Source of the DNA: Bacteroidota bacterium
GTDB taxonomy: Bacteria > Bacteroidota > Bacteroidia > Bacteroidales > Prolixibacteraceae
Assembly: GCA_023412195.1 (NCBI GenBank)
Contig: JAEYNZ010000160.1
Coordinates: 1 to 38,006, forward strand
Reading direction: 5' to 3'
DNA length: 38,006 nucleotides
Shown: positions 26,401-34,437 of the stretch, one piece after another
Layout of the letters: every line of letters begins with the position of its first letter
How positions within the stretch are numbered: position 1 is the stretch's first letter
Notes under the pieces: model-generated
What the model saw: only the letters and a program-made list of their open reading frames with translations
Told to the model about the DNA's origin: nothing
The model's database searches: none
Program-made: the position numbers and the translations under genes

Positions 26401-26580
26401 TACCCCCTGATTATCTGTTATTGTACCCAGGGATGTTCCTTTAACCGAGACAGTAACGCCTGCAAGTGGTGCACCGTTATCTGAAGCAAAGACGGCACCT
26501 CGTATAATTTTATATTGTGCATATAAAGGAGAAACAATTATCAGGACAAGCCAGATAAAAACAGGCAAGAATTTCTTCAT
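23446..26580 (-). CDS. SusC/RagA-family TonB-dependent outer membrane transporter (pair 1)
   Basis: The 1044-residue protein has a signal peptide ending PLYA before QYKI and a carboxypeptidase-D-like N-terminal domain (about 25-100, IIRGAVFASDNGAPLAGVTV). A TonB-box-like segment (GLNEVIVVAYG) follows, then the plug with IRGFSTFGDASPLIVLDGFP and TILKDATATALYGSRAANG, and a 22-strand barrel ending VGMDIHF. It imports oligosaccharides using TonB energy, with SusD 1 as its lid. The gap to the upstream lipoprotein gene (146 nt) contains that gene's terminator, so pair 1 is probably a separate transcript, but I could not find a good promoter. Confidence 0.95.
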   Translation of the reverse strand: MKKFLPVFIWLVLIIVSPLYAQYKIIRGAVFASDNGAPLAGVTVSVKGTSLGTITDNQGVYFLEIPEDVNSLVFSFVGKKTKEVLIEELNADVTLEPDMFGLNEVIVVAYGSAQKNQFTGSVSSISSAQLERFHASDFSRMLAGLSAGVSTAGGSGQPGEGDDIRIRGFSTFGDASPLIVLDGFPFTGKLNAIPVADIESLTILKDATATALYGSRAANGVIIVTSKKGTSGSAGINVRMSYGMTDRAMPDYETVSAGQFYELQWESIRNSHLRQGRSPAEAGTLAGNELVPKLGGYNAYNVPAAELVGSDGKLNAGAQPLWTDNWHDELMDKGSRREISIGAGGSTGKSSYFLSGSVRDEEGIIAASNLKRYAVRANFSSELSKSISAGVNLTGSLTEQNYPDPEIASLLNPFRFVNLIAPIYPVYLYDQNGVVQTGADGNRLFDYGRDYGRSRPIFPSLNILGTIELDERLYKNDVFTLRSYLDFKLARDLVFTTSLSADHYTFTGLTHKNMSFGDGVTHNGRSTRDVYRTFSYTANQMIRYNLNSGEHGIQALAAHENYNYKNNVLTATRSGFPFPGLIELGGAAVGEVSGSYEDNYRLESYFGKVDYSFRNRYFASLNYRRDGNSRFAKDVRWGSFWGAGAGWLLSEEEFFDLPGWISLLKIKASYGEQGNDKIGSYYGYQELYQAGMNNINYPGLIASRLATPGLTWESLNSFNAGLELILKERFAFSLEYYIRDNNNLLFQQPLPPSTGFTSIDANVARLSNRGVDLEVKALLIDGGNFKWISELYLSHFKNQIKELPQGSIISGNKRWEVGRSVYDFWIEEFAGVNQETGRSQWYVNIPLRDSNNNPVLDSSGNPVYEEERGITETYSQAGRYYLGSAIPDLTGGLNNTFSFYGFDLSVLFTYGLGGKVLDFQYQLLMHTGQYGNNFHADILNRWTPENKVANVPGLDGSQTAAVRSSRFLADADHLVFRNVSLVYQLPRALVSRCNLGDIYMNIKADNLLMLTARKGLVPLQSFDGNGQLQHVPVRTISVGMDIHF

Positions 26581-26674
26581 AAGTTCAATAATATTTACAA
26601 TTCTCTCTGCCGGCTAAAATAAACAAATTAAGCATTACTTAAACATTAAAATTAAAAACAGTGAGGCTTAAATT

Positions 26675-26705
26675 AAAAAAAAAGGCTGCAAATTTTGCAG
26701 CCTTT
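26675..26705 (-). terminator. Strong intrinsic terminator after the SusCD 2 operon
   Basis: AAAGGCTGCAAA (26681-26692) pairs perfectly with TTTGCAGCCTTT (26694-26705), and on the minus strand is followed by a run of T (26683-26675). It lies 20 nt past the lipoprotein stop and separates the two SusC/SusD units. Confidence 0.88.
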
Positions 26706-26725
26706 AATTCAATATTTGTATTGGA

Positions 26726-27457
26726 TTAATTCATACTTACATTAAAAGTAACCGATTCTGAATCACCGAAATCACCTTCAACATAAACCAGTTGGGTTGA
26801 ACCTTTCGATATGGTTGCACTTCCAATATTAGGATATGACAAACCGTCGCCAAATTCATCGTAAATAGTGAAAGTGTAAGAACCATCTTCAAGACAGAAT
26901 TTTGCAGCAGCAGTTTTATCGCCATCAGCATAAGGGCCCCCTGATGCAATAACCTCACCTGCATTGTCTTTCAGTTCCCACGTACATTCGCTTGCATACC
27001 CGTCAAACACGAGGTTCAACCTTACGTCATTCTGATTACAGATCCTTGAAATATTTAAGTTTGCAGCCTTTCCTTTGAACACACCTTCTACAGGTTCTAT
27101 GTCGAGACCGATTGTTTTACCGTCACCGATATTGACATCATTCAGGGTTACTTTAATAACACCAGTGTTTGTATTTGCCGGAATAGTAACGGTTGAAGGA
27201 ATAGAATATGCTTCATTAGAAGCTGTTGTGGCTTCCGGAATGACTTTTATTGCAAATGTTCTGTCGGAACCTGTTACCATAGTGGTATAAACTTTTACTT
27301 CACGTTCATTGGAGCCATCTATGTCCACACCTAGTTCAACAACAGGAGCTTCAAAGGTGATGTAATTAAGATCCCCGGTTCCCTGGATGTCATCTTCACA
27401 ACTGTGAATGATGGCGACAGAGAATACCATCAGAAATAAAAAAGCTAATTTTTTCAT
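26726..27457 (-). CDS. Two-domain beta-sandwich lipoprotein, possible surface glycan-binding protein
   Basis: The 243-residue product has a type II signal ending AIIHSC (Cys20). Residues 35-135 look like a Calx-beta/DUF-type beta-sandwich (TVTIPANTNTGVIKVTLNDV). Residues 140-243 contain LVFDGYASECTWELKD, SGGPYADGD, LEDGSYTFTIYDEFGDGL and SGS-like turns, a domain I associate with exported Bacteroidetes proteins, with a probable Cys pair. It is third in the SusC2-SusD2 operon, the place where surface glycan-binding proteins (SusE/F- or SGBP-like) usually sit, so glycan binding is a reasonable inference. No catalytic motif is visible. Confidence 0.8.
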   Translation of the reverse strand: MKKLAFLFLMVFSVAIIHSCEDDIQGTGDLNYITFEAPVVELGVDIDGSNEREVKVYTTMVTGSDRTFAIKVIPEATTASNEAYSIPSTVTIPANTNTGVIKVTLNDVNIGDGKTIGLDIEPVEGVFKGKAANLNISRICNQNDVRLNLVFDGYASECTWELKDNAGEVIASGGPYADGDKTAAAKFCLEDGSYTFTIYDEFGDGLSYPNIGSATISKGSTQLVYVEGDFGDSESVTFNVSMN

Positions 27458-27520
27458 TATTCAGATATTTATTTTTTACAAATTACTTAAAAAGTCAATT
27501 AAATGACCTTGTAAGGAATA

Positions 27521-29047
27521 TTAATCCATGAATGGATTATTCTGTATTTCAAGCTGAGGAATAACCCATGATAAACGTGGGTCGTTGTATGGTATTGGTA
27601 CCCCAACAAATGACAAATGATTAGATCCGCGTACGATCGTTGCCTTGTTCCTCTTCATTGCCAGATAGCTTTTTCCTTCGCCCCACAACTCAACCCTTGT
27701 CTGGAAATAAATTTCATCAAGCAATGCCTGTCCTGATAATCCATCGATGTAGCTTGCATCAGGCACTCTTAAGCTTACGAGCGCCTTCAGATTTGTTTTC
27801 GCTGTGGCTTCATCACCTGTTTTAGCAGATACTTCTGCATTTAAAAGGTACATCTCAGCAACCCTCATATAAACATAATCAGTTTCAACGTTTCGTTGAC
27901 CACCAGTAACCCTGCCTGCATGATAAAACTTATTGGATGGGCTGTAAGCATATGATCCGCTTGCCTCAAATTGTTTTTTCCGTACATCATTTTCAGGTAT
28001 TGCATCATACAAACCTTTGTCTATACCTTTTCTGTCGCCTGCCCACTGATAGCTATATGTAAACCTGTCAATCTGCCCCCACCATGATACCAGGTCAAGG
28101 CCATTATCCAGTGTTAAATCTACACCCCACATCCATCCGGAAATATTTACATCATTGAATCCGCCTACCGGGTCCTTGATGGGGTCTCCTGTATTGGGAT
28201 CTTTTAAGTCAACATCAAAATAAACCTCATCAGCTGTCATCAGGTTATACCTTCCGCTATTTATAATTTCAGCAGTCAGGTTTTTTGCACTGGTATAATT
28301 ATCATTACCACCCATAGCTGCATATACATAAGCAAGAATACCCTGAGCCACATGTTTGTTTACTTCATTTTTTGCCGACCTTTCAAATGTTTCAAGAAGC
28401 GCAATTGCATCAGTCAAATCACTAACAATTAAATCGTAAACCGCCTGAGTTGTGCTTTTAGGCTGGTTTGGCTGATTTGGATCTGTATAAATGGGAAGGA
28501 TTTCCCGTGCGGGGTCATAATCCGTAGAGAACATTTGCGCAAGGTAGAAATAGCTGTGCGCCCTCATGGCTTTTGCCTGTCCCATAAGATGCTTGTTAGC
28601 ATCAATTTCCGGAACTACATCATTACCTCCAAGTGCCGCAATGACAGAATTGGCCGAACGTATAATACGGTAATAGTACCTCCATGGCTTATAGTTGGTA
28701 TTATCGGTATAATCCGTATTATCCTGGAACTCGGTTAAACCGCGATACCAGTTATAGGTACTGACAGTTAAAGCCATGTCACCTGAAACAAAATCAGTAT
28801 AAATGTCGTATCCCTTCTGTCCAAAATCATCATGATCGAGATCGGTACCCCCTGTACCTGTTTGAAACATGAGGGTATAAATTCCGCTTATACTCCCTGC
28901 AATCACATCAGGATTGTTTTTCGCTGCCTCTGCAATCTGATCTTCAGTCAGAAACTCCGTTGGACGAACTTCCAGGAAGTCTTTATCGCATGCCGTAGTA
29001 CCCAGGAGCAGCAGAGCTATAATGGTTAAAATATTTATTTTTTTCAT
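27521..29047 (-). CDS. SusD/RagB-family surface glycan-binding lipoprotein (pair 2)
   Basis: The 508-residue product has a lipoprotein signal ending LGTTAC (Cys20), followed by DKDFLEVRPTEFL. The SusD core is evident: GQAKAMRAHSYFYLAQMF (about residue 155), VYDLIVSDLTDAIALLE, YMRVAEMYLLNAEVSAKTG and FQTRVELWGEGKSYLAMKRN. It ends QNNPFMD. It lies 34 nt after susC 2 and 63 nt before the third gene. It resembles the NGO/F-type SusD proteins of large Bacteroidetes loci. Ligand unknown. Confidence 0.94.
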   Translation of the reverse strand: MKKINILTIIALLLLGTTACDKDFLEVRPTEFLTEDQIAEAAKNNPDVIAGSISGIYTLMFQTGTGGTDLDHDDFGQKGYDIYTDFVSGDMALTVSTYNWYRGLTEFQDNTDYTDNTNYKPWRYYYRIIRSANSVIAALGGNDVVPEIDANKHLMGQAKAMRAHSYFYLAQMFSTDYDPAREILPIYTDPNQPNQPKSTTQAVYDLIVSDLTDAIALLETFERSAKNEVNKHVAQGILAYVYAAMGGNDNYTSAKNLTAEIINSGRYNLMTADEVYFDVDLKDPNTGDPIKDPVGGFNDVNISGWMWGVDLTLDNGLDLVSWWGQIDRFTYSYQWAGDRKGIDKGLYDAIPENDVRKKQFEASGSYAYSPSNKFYHAGRVTGGQRNVETDYVYMRVAEMYLLNAEVSAKTGDEATAKTNLKALVSLRVPDASYIDGLSGQALLDEIYFQTRVELWGEGKSYLAMKRNKATIVRGSNHLSFVGVPIPYNDPRLSWVIPQLEIQNNPFMD

Positions 29048-29081
29048 AAAAAACTATTGTTACAGTTGTTTAAATCTTCTT

Positions 29082-32000
29082 CTAGAATTGCACCCTCAAT
29101 CCCAAAGTATAGGTACTTAAAGGAGAATACCTGTACATATCGGATGTTCCTGCTTCATGAGTGGATGGGTTGAACCCGTCTCTTGCACTTAACAGGAACA
29201 GGTTGTCACCTGACACAAAAATGTTCAGCGATGACATTTTCATTTTCTGAACCATGTTGGCAGGTACCGTATATCCGATTCTCACGTTGTTCAGTGACAG
29301 GAAATCAGATTTGGTAAGGAACCTTGTAGAAGCACTTCTGACATTGGTATCATAGTTGCTCGATAATCTTGGAACATTCGTGATGTCACCAGGATTTTGC
29401 CACCTGTCAAGAATGTCTGTGTGCCAGTTGTTTCCACCTACAACATCATTATGCATCAGAATACCATAAGCACCATCATAGGCATAACCACCAAGGCTGT
29501 AAATAAACTGGGCACCGATATCAAAACCTTTCACATGTCCGTCGAGCCTGAAGGCTCCCCTGACTGTTGGGATTGCCGATTTACCTACATATTTTTGGGT
29601 GGCATTGTTGTAGGTTTTTGTAAGGGTTTTGCTGATTGCATTATCTGGATTGGTAATTGAATACTCATGAAGAGAAGCAATGCCTTCACCACTATCAAGC
29701 AAACCATTACCATTGGCATCATGATAATACTGAAACCACATGGCAGTTCCGTCAGATGGATCAACACCTGCCCACTCCCTGATGTAGAAATCATACAGTG
29801 AATGCCCTTCAGTCCGGCCAAATAAACCGGCAATATCCAACACTTTTGGCTCTTCAGTTGCAGGGTCTATAGGCATCTGAATCAATTCATTCGACAATAA
29901 TTCTCCATTAACTGAAAAATTCAGTCCTGCATCCTGTGTATTGATGAAATGAGCAGTTACGTCAAACTCAATACCGCTGTTCCTCAACACGCCGTCATTA
30001 ACTGTGATAAGTGCATAACCTACTGATGGGCCAACACGACGGTCGAACAGCAGGTTTTCAGTATTCTTCCGGTAATAATCAACTGAACCTTCAAGGAATT
30101 TACCAATTCCAAATTCCACACCTGTCTGGAACATTTTTGAAGTTTCCCAGGTTAAATCAGGATTACCAATATCCCTTGCAGAAATTGATATTCCATCATT
30201 CAGGTTGCTGATGTCAAAAGTGTTGAAAGCGGGATAATATCCAATACCTGCCTGCTCTCCCACCAAACCATAACTGATTTTGTATTTCAGGTATTCAAAA
30301 ATATTCTGACTTTGCATGAAGGATTCGTTTGAAATAACCCATGAAAGCCCAAGAGAGCCGAATGTATCCCATTTATTGTCACCAATAAACCTTGAGGAAC
30401 CATCCCTCCTTACAGAAGTTGACAGGTAATATTTGTTTGCAAAGTTGTAGTTAACCTGTCCGAAATAACTCTCAAGCCTTACCTGGTCGGTATATGAGGT
30501 GGGAGGAGAAGAAACAATAACAAAATTGTTCAGGTCATCGATGTCAGGATGTACCATTTTTGATTTGCTTGCTGTCTGGTATTTTCTTTCCCATGAATTG
30601 CTTTCATGAGCCGCAAGCGCTTCAAAGCTGTGCGAACCAAAGCTGTTTTTGTAGCGAAGCAGGTTAAGGAAGTTATATGAAATCATCAACTGGTCAACCT
30701 TATAAATCGATCCGCCCTGCCCTGCTGCTGAGCCGTAAAAAGGATTGTTCAGGTTGTTGTATTTGCTTGCATATAATTGTGCTCCGAAAGTATTTTCAAG
30801 TGATAAATTATCGGTAAAACGAATGGTACCGCCCAGGTTACCTGCCAACTGGTGTGCTTTTGTGTTGCTTTTGTCGAAATGTGCATCAGCAATTGAATTG
30901 GTAAGTGCACCAAATGCTCTTCCCACTCCATAGTCATACTGGTTCCCTTCGAAAATAGGGTCAGCAACAATAGCACCTGTCTGTTCATCCCTTAGGAACA
31001 GAGGGAAAATAGGAGGAAGATTGTCAACGAACCAGAATATACTGCCAGAATCGGTTGACTGTCCGTTATTGTTTGTTTCTGAACCTGAATAGCTCATCTT
31101 GGTATTTGTAGAAAGCCATGGTTTAACAAGACTTTCAAGGTTCAGTGTAGCACTATACCTTTTATAATCGGAATTGATAATGTAACCTACATCATTCAGG
31201 TATCCAATTGAGCTATAATATTTTGAAGTTTCAGTACCACCCCTGAACACGAGGTTGGCTTCTGTCCTTGAAGAATTCTGGAAACCATAATCTTCCCAGT
31301 TTTCAGGATCATACCTTCTTCCAACTCCAGGGCGGACAGTCCGTGTTGCAGGATCAATCAGTTCGGCAGCAGTGGCATTCCATAAATTATATTTGGGAGT
31401 AATACCTGAAGCCGAAAAGAGCGTAGTATTGGCAAAACCTGCAGGATCTGGATTTCCCATTGCAACTCCCCTGTTGTATAGCGCTTCCCAGCTTAGCCCG
31501 ATATAATCTTCAGGCGACTTCATGGTACTGTAACGCGGAAGGCCGCTAACGTTTATACCGGTTTTAACATCAGCTTCAATGAAAGAAGTACCGGCTTTAC
31601 CTGATTTTGTAGTTAACAGAATAACTCCGTTGGCACCACGTGAACCATAAATTGCAGTTGCTGTAGCATCTTTAAGAATGGTTACCGTTTCGATGTCATT
31701 CGGGTTAATTGAACTGACAGAACCAGAGAAAGGAACACCGTCAAGCACATATAAAGGATCCCTGTTACCATTAACAGAACCGAAACCCCTGATCCGGATT
31801 GTAGCAGTAGTACCGGGCTGTCCTGAAGTATTGATAACCCTTACACCCGCAGCTTCACCTGCAAGCGACTGGGAAAGGTTGGAAACTGATTTGCTTTGAA
31901 TGCTTTCGTTTTTAACGGTCTTGATAGACCCTACAAAAGCCTGTTTTGTTGCAGTACCATAACCCACAACCAAAACTTCGTCCAGGCCAATTATATCCTG

Positions 32001-32288
32001 GCCTAAAACAACATTAAGAACGCTTCCGGTAATTTCAACCTCTTTAGTTTCCATACCAATAAAAGAAATTACAAGCGTTTGTGCATCAGCCGGGACATCA
32101 ATCTGGTATGCACCATCCATATTGGTAATGGTTCCCAGAGTAGTCCCCTTCACCACTACCGAGGCACCAGGTATCGCATTTTGGTCGTCGGCACTGATTA
32201 CAGTCCCTGAGATGCGCCTTACCTGTGCTTCAACTGTAAACACGCCGATTAGGGCCATGCTTAATAGCATTAGCGCGATTTTCTTCAT
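29082..32288 (-). CDS. SusC/RagA-family TonB-dependent outer membrane transporter (pair 2)
   Basis: The 1068-residue protein has a signal peptide ending VEAQV, a carboxypeptidase-D-like domain (about 25-100), GLDEVLVVGYGTATKQ, and plug motifs IRGFGSVNGNRDPLYVLDGVP and TVTILKDATATAIYGSRGANG. The large barrel ends TYTLGLRVQF. It is first in a three-gene operon with SusD 2 and a beta-sandwich lipoprotein, ending at the terminator near 26690. It is close in architecture to SusC 1, but the two diverge in the barrel, so the locus may take up two related glycans. A palindrome upstream at 32397-32408 may be a regulatory site. Confidence 0.95.
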   Translation of the reverse strand: MKKIALMLLSMALIGVFTVEAQVRRISGTVISADDQNAIPGASVVVKGTTLGTITNMDGAYQIDVPADAQTLVISFIGMETKEVEITGSVLNVVLGQDIIGLDEVLVVGYGTATKQAFVGSIKTVKNESIQSKSVSNLSQSLAGEAAGVRVINTSGQPGTTATIRIRGFGSVNGNRDPLYVLDGVPFSGSVSSINPNDIETVTILKDATATAIYGSRGANGVILLTTKSGKAGTSFIEADVKTGINVSGLPRYSTMKSPEDYIGLSWEALYNRGVAMGNPDPAGFANTTLFSASGITPKYNLWNATAAELIDPATRTVRPGVGRRYDPENWEDYGFQNSSRTEANLVFRGGTETSKYYSSIGYLNDVGYIINSDYKRYSATLNLESLVKPWLSTNTKMSYSGSETNNNGQSTDSGSIFWFVDNLPPIFPLFLRDEQTGAIVADPIFEGNQYDYGVGRAFGALTNSIADAHFDKSNTKAHQLAGNLGGTIRFTDNLSLENTFGAQLYASKYNNLNNPFYGSAAGQGGSIYKVDQLMISYNFLNLLRYKNSFGSHSFEALAAHESNSWERKYQTASKSKMVHPDIDDLNNFVIVSSPPTSYTDQVRLESYFGQVNYNFANKYYLSTSVRRDGSSRFIGDNKWDTFGSLGLSWVISNESFMQSQNIFEYLKYKISYGLVGEQAGIGYYPAFNTFDISNLNDGISISARDIGNPDLTWETSKMFQTGVEFGIGKFLEGSVDYYRKNTENLLFDRRVGPSVGYALITVNDGVLRNSGIEFDVTAHFINTQDAGLNFSVNGELLSNELIQMPIDPATEEPKVLDIAGLFGRTEGHSLYDFYIREWAGVDPSDGTAMWFQYYHDANGNGLLDSGEGIASLHEYSITNPDNAISKTLTKTYNNATQKYVGKSAIPTVRGAFRLDGHVKGFDIGAQFIYSLGGYAYDGAYGILMHNDVVGGNNWHTDILDRWQNPGDITNVPRLSSNYDTNVRSASTRFLTKSDFLSLNNVRIGYTVPANMVQKMKMSSLNIFVSGDNLFLLSARDGFNPSTHEAGTSDMYRYSPLSTYTLGLRVQF

Positions 32289-32396
32289 AAAATTGATTTT
32301 TTTTAATTAAATACTCACTCCTTGTTAGCCGGCGAATTTAGATAAAAAAAGTATGGATTAACGTCTGTTTACAAATTTTTGAATTAATTATATAAA

Positions 32397-32408
32397 TGTT
32401 CGTGAACA
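32397..32408. promoter_or_regulatory. Palindrome upstream of susC 2, possible operator
   Basis: TGTTCGTGAACA is a perfect 5-bp inverted repeat with a 2-nt centre, in the 273-nt divergent region between susC 2 and the PIG-L gene. I found no matching TAnnTTTG element. It may be an operator or coincidence. Confidence 0.3.
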
Positions 32409-32561
32409 AATTCTATGTATATTCATCGTGATTTAACAGCATTCAGAAGTATCTTACAATATGAGAGAAAATAATTTTTATTTTAACCAAAAACTGGGAC
32501 TAAATGCTTCCGGTTTTTCCATGAGTTGAGTTAACAAATTTTTAACTAAAATTTTTACATC

Positions 32562-33425
32562 GTGAAAACTTTTAAACTGGCATTTCTTCTTCTTGTAATC
32601 CCGTTTTTTTTATGGGCTCAAAAAATAAATGTGGTAGTCATCGGTGCACATCCCGACGATTGTGACATACGTGCAGGGGGTACGGCCATCAAATTTGCAA
32701 AGGCAGGCCACAATGTCCTGTTTGTTTCATTAACAAATGGCGATGCAGGCCATCATGAAAAAGGCGGCGGTGCACTTGCTCGAATCAGGCGTGCTGAATC
32801 AGAAGAAGCAGGACGAAGATTCGGAGTGAAGTATGTAGTTCTCGACAACCACGACGGGGAACTGATGCCAACACTGGAGAACAGGCTCGAAGTGATCAGG
32901 CTCATCCGGAGCTGGAATGCAGATGTGGTTATGGGACCCAGACCTAATGACTATCACCCCGACCACCGCAATACTTCCATCTTGTTGCAGGATGCCGCCT
33001 ATATGGTTATTGTGCCCAACGTGGCATCTGATGTGCCTCCGCTTGAAAAGAACCCGGTATTTCTGTATGTTGAAGACCGTTTTCAAAAGCCCTACCCCTT
33101 TGAGCCCGATATAGCTGTCGACATTTCCGATGTGTTCGAACAGAAAATTTACGCGATGGCTGCACATGAATCCCAGTTTTTTGAATGGCTCCCATGGACC
33201 GGACAGCGGCTTGACCAGGTGCCAAAAGGCGAAAAAGAACGGCTGAAATGGCTGGCCGAATGGAGAAATCCAAGCATTTCAAATGATACAAGGAATTCAC
33301 TTGTTAAATGGTATGGCCAGGATAAAGCACAAAAAGTGACAGCAGCCGAAGCTTTTGAAATCTGTGAATACGGACGCCGTCCTTCTGATGAAGAAATCAG
33401 AAAGCTATTTCCATTTTTAAAATAA
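32562..33425 (+). CDS. Exported PIG-L/LmbE-family deacetylase
   Basis: The 287-residue product starts at GTG 32562, needed to keep the signal peptide (MKTFKLAFLLLVIPFFLWA before QKIN). It has the PIG-L zinc site: AHPDD (His30, Asp33) and HPDH (His135), with the general-base Asp32. The middle part (NGDAGHHEKGGGALARIRRAES) is typical of the family. PIG-L proteins remove N-acetyl groups from GlcNAc-containing molecules. The signal peptide suggests action in the periplasm, on an imported N-acetylated sugar or linker, which fits the SusC/SusD neighbours. The gene is divergent from susC 2, and a terminator lies right behind it. Confidence 0.9.
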   Translation: MKTFKLAFLLLVIPFFLWAQKINVVVIGAHPDDCDIRAGGTAIKFAKAGHNVLFVSLTNGDAGHHEKGGGALARIRRAESEEAGRRFGVKYVVLDNHDGELMPTLENRLEVIRLIRSWNADVVMGPRPNDYHPDHRNTSILLQDAAYMVIVPNVASDVPPLEKNPVFLYVEDRFQKPYPFEPDIAVDISDVFEQKIYAMAAHESQFFEWLPWTGQRLDQVPKGEKERLKWLAEWRNPSISNDTRNSLVKWYGQDKAQKVTAAEAFEICEYGRRPSDEEIRKLFPFLK

Positions 33426-33434
33426 ATCCAAAAG

Positions 33435-33463
33435 AAATGATCCCTGTTCAGAAGGGATCATTT
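33435..33463 (+). terminator. Terminator of the PIG-L gene
   Basis: AAATGATCCCT (33435-33445) pairs perfectly with AGGGATCATTT (33453-33463) across a 7-nt loop, 9 nt past the stop codon. A short T run is followed by TCTCC. Confidence 0.75.
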
Positions 33464-33520
33464 TCTCCTAAGTAAAAATCTTTCAATATAGAATTAAATT
33501 AGCAGGTATCAGGATTTATA

Positions 33521-33612
33521 GTATCAAGACACAAGACAGGATTACCAGGCATTTCAATTGATTTATTTAAAAATGATAATTATTCATGTAGAACAGAATC
33601 AAGTCTTGATAC
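33521..33612. repeat. Inverted repeat pair GTATCAAGAC / GTCTTGATAC
   Basis: GTATCAAGAC (33521-33530) and its exact complement (33603-33612) flank 72 nt. The right arm overlaps the palindrome ATCAAG-T-CTTGAT (33598-33610). Low-complexity runs of this type (TATCAAGACACAAGA) are common in Bacteroidetes intergenic DNA as I recall. It is followed by TGCCTGCCTGCCGG, related to the palindrome at 34308. Confidence 0.5.
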
Positions 33613-33734
33613 TTGCCTGCCTGCCGGTATGCCAGGTGTCTCAGCATCTTGTTTCCGGTCCCTCATATTATTTTTCATAGGGCTATAACTCTCTTTACTG
33701 AGGAATTTGTGTCGTTTTAATAATATTCCCCTGG

Positions 33735-33869
33735 CTATTCAGTTGCATCAGGCAGTCGCCAGAGTTCACTGCGGACAAGGTCTCCTGATATATCTGTATC
33801 CTCCATCAGTTTAACTGTATTTCCACCCGGATGAGCTGCCGTGAATGCATTATTATAATCAGCAGACAT
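33735..33869 (-). pseudogene. Short coding remnant (44 codons), family unknown
   Basis: The minus-strand frame from ATG 33869 to TAG 33735 encodes a normal-looking peptide (TAAHPGGNTVKLMEDTD, then SGDLVRSELWRLPDATE). A stop lies directly upstream in frame. The composition is that of a globular protein's C-terminus rather than intergenic noise, but I cannot name the family. It may be a gene fragment or chance. Confidence 0.3.
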
Positions 33870-33995
33870 TCATTTTGAAAAATCAGAAATGTAACTGGAA
33901 GTTGCATACTTCCCTGAAATATATTTTCCGGCATGCCTAAAATAGTTTTCCAGTAGTATTCAAATCCATTTCAAGACTATACCAAATTCGATAAT

Positions 33996-34032
33996 AATTG
34001 AATTTAGTCTGGACCAGGTATAGAGTTGGTAT
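33996..34032 (+). repeat. 37-bp interspersed repeat, copy 2
   Basis: This copy matches 3274-3310 at 35 of 37 positions, same orientation. It also has an internal inverted pair: TATACCAA just upstream (33979-33986) and TTGGTATA at its right end (34026-34033). It lies amid decayed sequence, like copy 1. Confidence 0.7.
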
Positions 34033-34117
34033 ATGCATGATATTATATTTGGGTAGAATTTTTACTGACTGCCCGCTGATTAAAATCTCGCAATAAGCTT
34101 TATTTTTCATTCCAGGC

Positions 34118-34249
34118 TCAATTCAGTTCCAACTGTTTGTATTTCCTGTACTGCACTGGAATTTCACCATAATTTTCACTAAAAACATCTACCTTGGTAA
34201 GAACAAAATTTCTCCTGCCATTCAGTAAAAGAAGTGACGCATGAATAAA
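34118..34249 (-). pseudogene. Short coding remnant (C-terminal piece), family unknown
   Basis: A minus-strand frame of 43 sense codons ends at TGA 34118-34120 and has no start codon. It reads LLLLNGRRNFVLTKVDVF, then SENYGEIPVQYRKYKQLELN. The pattern (basic, amphipathic, with Tyr-Gly-Glu-Ile-Pro) looks like the tail of a real protein. An in-frame TAA lies just upstream at 34250-34252. Family not recognised. Confidence 0.35.
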
Positions 34250-34307
34250 TTAAGTTTGTGTCCATAAGTTATCTTACAAGCAGTAATGCAACTTCTGGGA
34301 ACGTCCT

Positions 34308-34331
34308 CCCTGCCTGCCGGAACAGGCAGGG
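34308..34331. repeat. GC-rich palindrome, REP-like
   Basis: CCCTGCCTG (34308-34316) and CAGGCAGGG (34323-34331) flank CCGGAA. TGCCTGCCGG is shared with 33618-33627. Such CTGCC/GGCAG palindromes resemble REP-type elements. It lies past the GH172 gene and could slow or end its transcript, though no U-tract follows. Confidence 0.5.
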
Positions 34332-34437
34332 GGGACAGTGCCATATGCAGCATTTACAGCGATTGCGGTATATTTCTCCCGACCGTCCATTTAAGATTTA
34401 ATAAAATTATACACAAGATAATTAAGTATCATCTTAT

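Larger units (their letters stand above)
33464..34437. other. Long intergenic region with repeats and gene remnants
   Basis: Almost 1 kb has no intact gene. It holds an inverted repeat pair (33521-33612), two short open segments that look like C-terminal pieces of decayed genes on the minus strand (33735-33869 and 34118-34249), copy 2 of the 37-bp repeat (33996-34032), and a GC-rich palindrome (34308-34331). It separates the PIG-L gene from the GH172 gene and may be the scar of a lost locus member or mobile element. Confidence 0.6.

Noticed and set aside
33464..34437. CRISPR array or tRNA in the long intergenic region
   Set aside because: No regularly spaced repeats and no cloverleaf; only scattered inverted repeats are present.
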